From assembly GCF_030825785.1 (NCBI RefSeq), contig NZ_JAPJPG010000008.1, forward strand, positions 1 to 50,591: a stretch of DNA of 50,591 bases. The letters are read 5' to 3'. The translations under genes and the position numbers were made by a program. Shown here piece after piece: positions 23,982 to 31,899 of this stretch (position 1 is its first letter; the number at the start of each line of letters is the position of its first letter). Below the pieces are notes generated by a model that worked only from the letters and a program-made list of their open reading frames with translations, was not told the origin of the DNA and searched no databases. Source of the stretch: Anaerococcus sp. GTDB taxonomy: Bacteria; Bacillota; Clostridia; Tissierellales; Peptoniphilaceae.

Positions 23982-24895
23982 ATACAACACTCGTAGTTCT
24001 TGCAGCAGGAATAGGCTCAAGATACGGAGCAGGAATAAAGCAACTAGCAAAAATGGATGATAATGGCTATACAATCATAGACTATTCAATCTACGATGCA
24101 ATGAAGGCAGGCTTTAACAAGGTTGTCTTTATAATAAGAGAAGAAATAGAAAAAGATTTCAAAGAAATAATCGGAAATAGAATAGAAAAAATAATCGATG
24201 TAGAATACGCTTACCAAGATATGACCCTACCTAATGGATTTGAAAGTCCTAAGGATAGGAAAAAACCTTGGGGCACAGTCGATGCAGTCCTTGCTACCAA
24301 GGATTTAGTAAATGAACCTTTCCTAATAATAAATGCTGACGATTACTATGGAAAGGAAGTTTTCAAAGATCTTCACTACTTTTTGGTAAATCATGACGAG
24401 AAGGAAGATGGTAAGCTTCAAATCGCCATGGCAGGCTACAAGCTAAAAAACACCCTATCAGACAACGGAACTGTAACAAGAGGAGTCTCTGTAGGAGATA
24501 GTAATAACAAATTAACAGACATAATAGAAACACACGAAATAAAACTAGAAGAAGACGGAACTCTTTCAAGCAAAGAAGGACTAGACTCTGACCTACTCAA
24601 TCTAGAATCCCTAGTATCAATGAACTTGTGGGCTTCCTACCCAGCTTTCATAGAACTTTGCGAAGAACATTTCATAAAATATTTAGAAGAAAATAAAGAT
24701 AAACTAGACAGTGCAGAATACGTACTCCCTGATATGATAGGAGAGCTAATTGAAGAAGAAAAGGCAGATATAACAATACTTCCAACAGATGAAAAATGGA
24801 TAGGCATAACCTACAAAGAAGACCTCTCCCCTGCCAAGAAATCATTTAAGAAAATGTTTGAAGAAAATCTTTATCCAGAAGATATATGGAAATAA
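23978..24895 (+). CDS. Sugar-1-phosphate nucleotidyltransferase, candidate UDP-Gal/GalNAc-forming enzyme
   Basis: This 305-residue GT-A-like nucleotidyltransferase has VVLAAGIGSRYG (residues 6-17) with Gly11, Arg15 and Lys21 of the nucleotide-binding loop, WGTVDAVLATKDLV (98-111) and the metal-binding IINADDYYG (118-125). It is not closely like GalU or GlmU and lacks a GlmU acetyltransferase end. It overlaps galE by 4 bases and ends the operon. In the bifidobacterial pathway the step after GH112 is GalT; here no GalT is present, so I infer that this enzyme joins Gal-1-P (and perhaps GalNAc-1-P) to UTP directly. Substrate is unproven. Confidence 0.82.
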   Translation: MNTTLVVLAAGIGSRYGAGIKQLAKMDDNGYTIIDYSIYDAMKAGFNKVVFIIREEIEKDFKEIIGNRIEKIIDVEYAYQDMTLPNGFESPKDRKKPWGTVDAVLATKDLVNEPFLIINADDYYGKEVFKDLHYFLVNHDEKEDGKLQIAMAGYKLKNTLSDNGTVTRGVSVGDSNNKLTDIIETHEIKLEEDGTLSSKEGLDSDLLNLESLVSMNLWASYPAFIELCEEHFIKYLEENKDKLDSAEYVLPDMIGELIEEEKADITILPTDEKWIGITYKEDLSPAKKSFKKMFEENLYPEDIWK

Positions 24896-24898
24896 AAT

Positions 24899-24934
24899 TA
24901 AGCACTACTTTGCCAAACAGAGTAGTGCTTTTCT
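24899..24934 (+). terminator. Terminator of the GNB operon
   Basis: AGCACTACT / AGTAGTGCT is a perfect 9-bp stem with an 11-base loop followed by TTTTC. Confidence 0.92.
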
Positions 24935-24936
24935 AA

Positions 24937-24948
24937 TGGTTACTACAT
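24937..24948. promoter_or_regulatory. Weak operator-like site upstream of the GH101 gene
   Basis: TGGTTACTACAT matches TGGTAACTACCA at 9 of 12 positions and lies 161 bp upstream of the GH101 operator. I note it because the other two operators also have partners at similar distance; alone it would not be significant. Confidence 0.25.
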
Positions 24949-25059
24949 ATAATACCTATAACTTTTATTATTTATTTTTTTATAAATCTCTTTTTTATTA
25001 TTTTTTAGCAAAAACTTCTCAAATCTCACTTATTTTTCCAAAAATAACTTAAAAATATA

Positions 25060-25109
25060 TTGCAATTCATCTAGGAAAATGTTAACATATAGATAAGTGG
25101 TAGTTACCA
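25060..25109 (+). promoter_or_regulatory. Promoter and operator of the GH101 gene
   Basis: TTGCAA (25060-25065), 17 bases, TAACAT (25083-25088): a weaker match than the other two promoters. The operator TGGTAGTTACCA (25098-25109) starts 9 bases after the -10. AAGGAGG precedes the ATG at 25136. Confidence 0.88.
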
Positions 25110-25135
25110 TATCAGATTAAATTAAGGAGGATCAG

Positions 25136-28100
25136 ATGGTAAAGGAAAATAGTAAAGTAGAAGAAAAAAGAAATAAAAAGATTCCGACAAAATTAATAGC
25201 AGCAGTTATCGGAATGAGTATTTTTTCTACAATGAACTATGGACTAGCCTATGCTAATAGTCCAAACATCGATAGCAAGGAGGAAACTCCTCCATCAGAA
25301 TATCAAGAAAGTATTGAAAAAAATGAACCTTTTGATGAAGAAACCCCAAACAATCAAAATGATTCTAATGATAAAGATACTAAAGAAGCTTTAATAGATG
25401 ATGATTCTCAAAAAGAAGAAGTAGAAGAGTTAGAAAATAAAGAAGACACAAGAGATGATCAGAAGGAAGAAGATACAAAAGTAGATATTGATGAAGATAT
25501 CGAAGAAAAAGATGAGCTAAATGATCTAGAGGAAGAAAAATTAAAAGATCCTAAAAAATTAGAAAACGATTCTCTAGAGCTATCTCCTGATAATTCTCAA
25601 GAGATAGAAGAAAGCTCTGTTGGAAACAGCCAGAAAGAAGAAGTTATCGAATGGGATAAAACTTCAAAAAACGGCGAAGAAGTAGAAGAAGTCATAGATG
25701 AAGGGGTTAGATACAATAAATTAGAATCTAACAAAAATAATGATAACGGCTTAAATACAGCCAACTACTCCAAAGAGGGGTTGAAATCTTCAAAAGAAGG
25801 AACAAACTTCAATATCAACTTTAAGGATATATCAAATCCTAAAGAAAGTAGGTTTGGAGTATTCTTAAACAGGGCTAAGGATAACAATTCAGCTATTTTT
25901 GTAGGCTATGACCAGGCAGGTTGGTTCTGGGAATACAAGATTGATGGAAATGGCAGCCGGTATCAAGGCCCTAGGAAGGCTATTCCTAAAATCAATGAAG
26001 AACAAAATCTTAATATTAGTATAACTAAAGACGGCCAACTAAATGCTACTGTAAATGACGACAAGGCTTTTGATACATATGTTCTTCCAGGAGATGTGTG
26101 GGATAAGTTAAAAGAAAACTCAGGACTTGAGCTAAAGCTCGGTCAATGGGGTGATGAAAAAACTTCTATCTTAGTAAAAACTCAAGATCAAAATAACATT
26201 CCTAAGGAAGAAAGTAAAGTCGATCAAGGAGAAGATTTTGACGATAGTAAGGCTTCCTACACCAATATCAAATCAGCTGATATGGATGTCAAAATCGACT
26301 CAAAATTCCCAAGAATTAAGGAATACACCTACAAGGGAAGAACTCTACCAGGAAATGAAGACTTCATAGACTCTCTCCGTATCAATGACATAAAAGTCAA
26401 ACCAGACGTAGAATTCGAAATGATATCTGAATCAGCCGCTCGCTACAAGATGAAGGTCAAGGATGAAGAAAATAAAATCGATGCGGAAATTGATGCTGTA
26501 ATTTCCGTTGAAGATAACATCTTAGACTTTAAGGTTGAAAGAATCAAAAATAACAATGACATCAAGGGTGGAGAGAAAATAAAAGACAAAAGGCTCCTAC
26601 TTGAAAAAATAGATTTCGGTTCAAACAACCTTGTATCTGTATCATCAGATCATGAAGAGGCCAAGTTTGACGGAGCCAAAATGAATACAAACGTGAGGGT
26701 ATCTGGCGATGTCCACATCGATGTTACTAATCCTCTAGAAAATTATAATGACAAAAATGAAGGCTATATGTATGGCTTTGTATCTGATAGATATCTTGCA
26801 GCAGGTCTTTGGTCAAACTCTCAATACGACGAAAGTCTCAATGGAGGCAAAGCCTTTACAAGGATTAAGACAAACAAAGATACCTTCGGAAGGACTAACT
26901 ACCTAGGTCTTGCCTCAAGTCCTTATTATTATCAAAGAGCCCATAACATGCGTGATGAAAATGGCAAAGAAACTGGCCAGTATTGGATTTATAATGAGAG
27001 AACCTGGAAAGAACTACCTCACTCCAAGGTTATCCTTACAGATGATTTGAATGATGACAAAAAGATAGATTGGCAAGATGGAGCCATAGCCTATAGAAAA
27101 ATCATGAACAATCCTATGGGTTCTGAATATACCAAAGATCTAGTTGCTCAAAGAATTGCGATGAACTTTGGATCCCAAGCACAAAATCCTTTCCTAATGA
27201 CCCTAGATAATCTAAAGAAGGTCTACCTTCACTCTGACGGTCTCGGACAAATGATCCTTCTAAAAGGATATGGATCAGAAGGTCACGATTCAGGTCACTT
27301 AAACTACGCCGATATAGGTAAAAGAATCGGTGGAGCAAGCGATATGAAGTATCTCTTAGAAGAAGGAAAAGACTTTGGAGCAAGGATAGGAATCCACGTC
27401 AATGCATCCGAAACATATCCTGAAAGTAAATACTTCAATCCAGAAAGACTAAGGAAAAATAAAGACGGTTCCTATGCTTATGGTTGGAACTGGATAGACC
27501 AAGGTATAAATATAGATGCAAGCTACGATCTCGCAGATGATAGATATGATAGATGGACCGACCTTAAAAAAGCTTTAGGCACAAATGCTCTTGACTTTAT
27601 TTATGTTGATGTATGGGGCAACGGACAATCAGGCGATAACCAAGCCTGGGCTACCCACACCCTAGCTACGGAATTAAATGAGCATGGATGGAGAGCAGCC
27701 TTCGAATGGGGCTATGCTGGTGAGTACGACTCAACTTTCCAACACTGGGCAGCAGATCTTACCTATGGTGGCTATTCTCTAAAGGGTATCAACTCAAATA
27801 TAACAAGATTTATCAGAAACCACCAAAAAGATTCTTGGGTTGGTAACTACCCATCCTATGGAGGAGCAGCTATAAATCCTCTCTTGGGCGGATATGATAT
27901 GAAAGACTTTGAAGGATGGCAAGGAAGAAGTAACTACAGAAACTTTATCCAAACCTTGTATAAAACCAACCTTCCAAGCAAGTTCATCCAACACTTTGAG
28001 GTTGTCGAATGGAAAAACGGCAAGCCAGTACTTATGTCAAATGATGGTTCTACTTACGAGTGGACTCCTGAAATGTTTATAAGACTTAAAAACGATGACC

Positions 28101-31045
28101 ATGAGCTAGAAATAAACCGTGTATCAAACGACTTTAACTCCGAAGGCTACAGACAAAGAACCATGACCCTTGATGGTAGGAAAATCTTTAATGAAGATGG
28201 ATCTTATCTCATTCCTTGGTATAACGATAGCAAGGGCGATAAACTTGCTGCTGAAGAAGAAAAGATGTATTTCTATAATCCAGCTGGTGGAGCAAAGACA
28301 TTTGATATGCCAGATGATTGGACAGGAAAAGCTTATGTATACAAGCTAACAGATCTGGGAAGAGTTGAAGAAAAGGAAATATCTATAGTAGATGGAAAGA
28401 TCACCCTAGATTTAGAAACAGATACCCCTTATGTTCTTTACAAAAATAAGATGGACCAATCTGGTGAGCAAGTTAAGGATATGAATTGGTCTAGCGGAAT
28501 GCATATCAAAGACACCGGCTTTAATAGCGGTAATCTAGATTCTTGGCAGATAGAAGGAAATAGTGATGACTCTGTCGACATTTCAAGAAGCCAGGCAGAT
28601 AACCCAATGCTTAGAATAGAAAACAATAAGGAAAAAGTAAACTTAAGCCAGAAACTTACCAACCTTAAGCCAAATACAAGCTATGCTCTTTATGTAGGTG
28701 TTGACAATAGATCTGATGCTAAGGCTCAAATTAGTGTCGATACAGGATCAAAAGTTGTATCAAACTCTACCAACAGATCCCTTGCTCAAAACTATATCAA
28801 GGCCTATGAACACAATACACTCACAAATAATGCCACAGTTGATGATACAAGTTACTTCCAAAACATGTATGTCTTCTTTACAACTGGAGATGATGTATCT
28901 AATGTAACAGTAACAATCTCAAGAGAAGAAGGTGAAGGTGCAAGCTACTTCGATGGACTAAGACTAGTAGAAAACAATTCCAATATGTTTGATGAAGGTC
29001 ATGATACTGATGATTCTAAAGTTTTTAAACAAGACTTCGAAAACTCAGCCCAAGGTATCTTCCCATTTGTAATAGGAGATGTTGAAGGAGTAGAAGATAA
29101 TAGAACTCACCTTTCAGAAAAGAACGATCCTTACACCCAAAGGGATTGGAATGGAAAAGTAATATCCGATGTAATAGATGGAAAATGGTCACTTAAAACA
29201 AACGGTCTAGTTGGAAGAAATAGACTTCTCTATCAAACAATTCCTCAAAACTATAATTTTGAGGAAGGCAAAACCTACCTAGTAGAATTCGACTACGAAG
29301 CAGGTAGTGACGGAACATACGCCTTTGTCATTGGAGAAGGAGAATACCAAGCAGCTAGCGACTACAAGATATATAGCCTAGGCAATACTTGGGAAAACAG
29401 CTCAAAGGCCAAAAGAGCAAAATTTTTGGTAGAAGGTGGCAAGAACAGATGGATAGGAATCCTCTCAACAAACAAGGGTGCAGATACCAAAGGAACCGGT
29501 GGAAATACGGCAAACTTCAGAGGATATCAAGACTTTATCTTAGATAATCTAACCATATCCCCTTCTGAATTAACAGCTAATCTCATCCTAGATTCTTTTA
29601 AGTCCAATCTATCAGAAAATAAAAACTACAAGGACTATACAAAAGAAAGTGTAAACGACTACCAAGACGCCCTAAAAGAAATAGAATTAGCAGATGGTAA
29701 AGAACTAACAGTCGAGGAAGCCAATAAGCTAATCAAGGATTATGAGAAAGCCCAAAACGACCTAGAAAATATCAAAAAATCTATTGATGCTGATGACATT
29801 GACTCATTCGATGTTCCAAGCCAGGATGGGGCAAGTTCAATTCTTTCTGCTTTTGATAACAATGTATCTTCTATATACCACTCCCCTTGGAATAGATCTA
29901 TAATGGGAGAAAAACTAGAGGTTAACTTTAAAAATCCTACAGAAGTAATAAGTCTAGACCAACTTCCTAGACAATCTGGCTCTAATGGTAGGATAAGAAA
30001 TGCCAAACTTGAGATTATCGATGATAAAGGAGAAGTTCATACTTTTGAAATCAAAGACTGGCCAAACTCACCAGCTTGGCAAAAAGTTGACTTCGATAAG
30101 CCTATAAATATGAAGAAATTTATCCTAACAGTCAATAATTCTCATGGTGGCTCTAAAGGTGAAAATGATATTTTCGTCTCTGCTGCTGAGTTAAGATTTA
30201 ACTTATATAAAAAAGCTCAAGGATACAATAAAACTACCGACTATCAAAAACTTAAGAAAGATCTAGAAGCTTATAAGGGAGAAGATCCATATATTAGAAG
30301 ACTATTAGATCATATGGACTATCTAGAAGCAAATGATTTAATCAACGAGAAAAGCGAAGCTGAGATTTATGAAAGACTTTCTAGACTAAATGATGCTTAC
30401 AAGAAAGAATATGAGAAAAAACTAGAAGAAGCTAAGAAAGATGCTATAGAAAAACTTGCCAAAAACAACATCACTTCCCCATTGTTTATAGATAAGGTAA
30501 AAAGGGCCAACACTCTGGAAGGACTAAATAGTCTTGTAGATGAATTGTTGAAAGCAAGTGGAGAAAGTCCAGAGATAAAGCCTGAGGATGAAAACACTCC
30601 AGCTCTTCCTGATGATAAGGATCATCAAATCGGTAAAGAAACTGATAAGGAAAAAGATCCGAAGGAAATAGACTATGATTCCTTAGAATCAATACTTGAC
30701 GAAATTAAAAAGAATGCCTTGGATAATCTAAAAGATCCAAAGATAAAAGAAGAAGCTGAACCAACAAATCCTGATAAGGAAAAAGATAAGCTTGATAATT
30801 CTAAGAAGGAAAATGATAAAATTACAGATTCTTCTAACAAAGAAGAAATAGAACAGATAAATAAGGGTATATCCATAGAGAAAATCAACCAAGTAAATGA
30901 AGCTAATAAGAAGGATTACAATATTCCACAAAAATCTGAAGATAATGTTAAAACAGGTTTAGAATCTATCTCATCTGTAGTTCTAGGTCTTGTAGCTTCC
31001 ATAGCAGGCCTATTTACTACAAGAAAAAAGGACGACTATAAATAA
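25136..31045 (+). CDS. Cell-surface GH101 endo-alpha-N-acetylgalactosaminidase, 1969 aa
   Basis: The enzyme releases intact Gal-beta1,3-GalNAc (core 1, T antigen) from Ser/Thr of mucin-type glycoproteins. The signal peptide ends near residue 40 (LAYA). It is followed by an acidic low-complexity linker (~45-200), a lectin-like domain (~223-352), the GH101 beta-sandwich and TIM barrel (~372-1107), two galactose-binding-like modules (~1115-1281 and 1295-1480), a FIVAR-like helical repeat (~1481-1545), an F5/8C/CBM32-like module (~1556-1693) and a charged tail. In YVDVWGNGQSG, Asp825 matches the pneumococcal nucleophile Asp764; in AAFEWGYAGEYDS, Glu857 matches acid/base Glu796, with the same 32-residue spacing. 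The C-terminus has NVKTG (1937-1941), a hydrophobic helix and RKKDDYK, a variant sortase signal. It is monocistronic with its own operator. Confidence 0.96.
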   Translation: MVKENSKVEEKRNKKIPTKLIAAVIGMSIFSTMNYGLAYANSPNIDSKEETPPSEYQESIEKNEPFDEETPNNQNDSNDKDTKEALIDDDSQKEEVEELENKEDTRDDQKEEDTKVDIDEDIEEKDELNDLEEEKLKDPKKLENDSLELSPDNSQEIEESSVGNSQKEEVIEWDKTSKNGEEVEEVIDEGVRYNKLESNKNNDNGLNTANYSKEGLKSSKEGTNFNINFKDISNPKESRFGVFLNRAKDNNSAIFVGYDQAGWFWEYKIDGNGSRYQGPRKAIPKINEEQNLNISITKDGQLNATVNDDKAFDTYVLPGDVWDKLKENSGLELKLGQWGDEKTSILVKTQDQNNIPKEESKVDQGEDFDDSKASYTNIKSADMDVKIDSKFPRIKEYTYKGRTLPGNEDFIDSLRINDIKVKPDVEFEMISESAARYKMKVKDEENKIDAEIDAVISVEDNILDFKVERIKNNNDIKGGEKIKDKRLLLEKIDFGSNNLVSVSSDHEEAKFDGAKMNTNVRVSGDVHIDVTNPLENYNDKNEGYMYGFVSDRYLAAGLWSNSQYDESLNGGKAFTRIKTNKDTFGRTNYLGLASSPYYYQRAHNMRDENGKETGQYWIYNERTWKELPHSKVILTDDLNDDKKIDWQDGAIAYRKIMNNPMGSEYTKDLVAQRIAMNFGSQAQNPFLMTLDNLKKVYLHSDGLGQMILLKGYGSEGHDSGHLNYADIGKRIGGASDMKYLLEEGKDFGARIGIHVNASETYPESKYFNPERLRKNKDGSYAYGWNWIDQGINIDASYDLADDRYDRWTDLKKALGTNALDFIYVDVWGNGQSGDNQAWATHTLATELNEHGWRAAFEWGYAGEYDSTFQHWAADLTYGGYSLKGINSNITRFIRNHQKDSWVGNYPSYGGAAINPLLGGYDMKDFEGWQGRSNYRNFIQTLYKTNLPSKFIQHFEVVEWKNGKPVLMSNDGSTYEWTPEMFIRLKNDDHELEINRVSNDFNSEGYRQRTMTLDGRKIFNEDGSYLIPWYNDSKGDKLAAEEEKMYFYNPAGGAKTFDMPDDWTGKAYVYKLTDLGRVEEKEISIVDGKITLDLETDTPYVLYKNKMDQSGEQVKDMNWSSGMHIKDTGFNSGNLDSWQIEGNSDDSVDISRSQADNPMLRIENNKEKVNLSQKLTNLKPNTSYALYVGVDNRSDAKAQISVDTGSKVVSNSTNRSLAQNYIKAYEHNTLTNNATVDDTSYFQNMYVFFTTGDDVSNVTVTISREEGEGASYFDGLRLVENNSNMFDEGHDTDDSKVFKQDFENSAQGIFPFVIGDVEGVEDNRTHLSEKNDPYTQRDWNGKVISDVIDGKWSLKTNGLVGRNRLLYQTIPQNYNFEEGKTYLVEFDYEAGSDGTYAFVIGEGEYQAASDYKIYSLGNTWENSSKAKRAKFLVEGGKNRWIGILSTNKGADTKGTGGNTANFRGYQDFILDNLTISPSELTANLILDSFKSNLSENKNYKDYTKESVNDYQDALKEIELADGKELTVEEANKLIKDYEKAQNDLENIKKSIDADDIDSFDVPSQDGASSILSAFDNNVSSIYHSPWNRSIMGEKLEVNFKNPTEVISLDQLPRQSGSNGRIRNAKLEIIDDKGEVHTFEIKDWPNSPAWQKVDFDKPINMKKFILTVNNSHGGSKGENDIFVSAAELRFNLYKKAQGYNKTTDYQKLKKDLEAYKGEDPYIRRLLDHMDYLEANDLINEKSEAEIYERLSRLNDAYKKEYEKKLEEAKKDAIEKLAKNNITSPLFIDKVKRANTLEGLNSLVDELLKASGESPEIKPEDENTPALPDDKDHQIGKETDKEKDPKEIDYDSLESILDEIKKNALDNLKDPKIKEEAEPTNPDKEKDKLDNSKKENDKITDSSNKEEIEQINKGISIEKINQVNEANKKDYNIPQKSEDNVKTGLESISSVVLGLVASIAGLFTTRKKDDYK

Positions 31046-31068
31046 TAAGAATTCTAATATAAATTTCA

Positions 31069-31097
31069 TGCCCCTAATAGCTTACTGCTCTAGGGGC
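31069..31097 (+). terminator. Hairpin after the GH101 gene
   Basis: GCCCCTA / TAGGGGC is a perfect 7-bp GC-rich stem with a ~14-base loop, 24 bases after the stop codon. The following sequence (TCCTCCCTAAA) has few Ts, so it is a poor intrinsic terminator and may act as a 3' stabiliser. Confidence 0.55.
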
Positions 31098-31158
31098 TCC
31101 TCCCTAAATATAATGCTTCGAAAATCCTTGCTATAGTCTCAAATAAGCCCTATAATAT

Positions 31159-31186
31159 TTGACAAAAGATATTTTCAAATTATAAT
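31159..31186 (+). promoter_or_regulatory. Promoter of the orphan PTS IIB gene
   Basis: TTGACA (31159-31164), 16 bases, TATAAT (31181-31186). There is no TGGTA-N2-TACCA operator, so this gene is probably outside the island regulon. Confidence 0.8.
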
Positions 31187-31238
31187 ATAGTCTATAAAAT
31201 AGAGAAACAATTAAAAACAGAATTTATAAGGAGAAATA

Positions 31239-31712
31239 ATGGCAGAGATAGTATTTACTAGAATTGACGACAGATTGCTCCACGGCCAAGTCGGCAGAGA
31301 ATGGGTTAAATCTGAAGATTGTGATCTTATAGTTGTTTGTAATGATGAAACTTCTGAGGATAGACAGGCACAAAAGCTAATGAACATAGCAACACCTCTT
31401 TTCGCTGAGACTGTGTTTTGGACAATCGATAGAACTATAAAAGAAATCGAAGAAACACGCGAAGACTCTAAGGCTCTTATCCTTGTTGAAAGTCCAGAAG
31501 ATGCTTATAAGCTTGTTGATGCTGGTCTTAATATAGGTACAGTAAATCTTGGTAACATGAGAGAGCTTCCTAATAAGGATAAGATAAATGAAAATATCTA
31601 TGTTGGAGATAAAGACAGAGAGTATTTTAAGAAACTTCACGATAAAAATATTAGTATAGATATCAGAACCCTACACTCAGATAAGGCTCTTGACGAAAGC
31701 GTCTTATTCTAG
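31239..31712 (+). CDS. Orphan mannose-family PTS EIIB
   Basis: The 157-residue protein starts MAEIVFTRIDDRLLHGQV, with phospho-acceptor His15 in LLHGQV and the family segments DLIVVCNDETSEDRQAQKLM and VESPEDAYKLVDAGLN. It is clearly a paralogue of the IIB at 13109, but no IIA, IIC or IID accompanies it. It has its own consensus promoter (TTGACA-16-TATAAT), AAGGAG before the ATG and a structured terminator. It may exchange with the operon IIB to change sugar specificity, work with permease genes elsewhere, or act as a phosphorylation-dependent signalling protein. Which of these cannot be told from sequence. Confidence 0.93.
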   Translation: MAEIVFTRIDDRLLHGQVGREWVKSEDCDLIVVCNDETSEDRQAQKLMNIATPLFAETVFWTIDRTIKEIEETREDSKALILVESPEDAYKLVDAGLNIGTVNLGNMRELPNKDKINENIYVGDKDREYFKKLHDKNISIDIRTLHSDKALDESVLF

Positions 31713-31717
31713 AGATT

Positions 31718-31800
31718 AAAGCATGTTGGAAGATTTACGATTATTTAAGTTATAGATTTATAACTTCCATTAATCATTCATCTTCCTAACATGCTTTTTG
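31718..31800 (+). terminator. Branched terminator with nested hairpin
   Basis: The outer arms AAGCATGTTGGAAGAT (31719-31734) and ATCTTCCTAACATGCTT (31779-31795) pair over 16 bp with one bulged base, followed by TTTTT. The loop contains a second perfect hairpin, AAGTTATA / TATAACTT (31747-31766). It ends the orphan IIB unit. Confidence 0.85.
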
Positions 31801-31899
31801 CTTGAATATTTTTACAAATATTTGATGATTTTTATTATAAATCGGTATTTATTTCCTCTTTTGGGTAAAAGCTTACTAAGTATAGAAAGAGAGGATTTT

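Noticed and set aside
24858..25052. Open frame of 64 aa after the nucleotidyltransferase
   Set aside because: It starts inside the preceding gene and crosses the strong terminator; composition is that of noncoding AT-rich DNA.
30397..30931. Several minus-strand frames within the GH101 C-terminal region
   Set aside because: They are shadows of a low-complexity Lys/Glu/Asp coding stretch, which reads as Ser/Phe/Leu-rich frames on the other strand.
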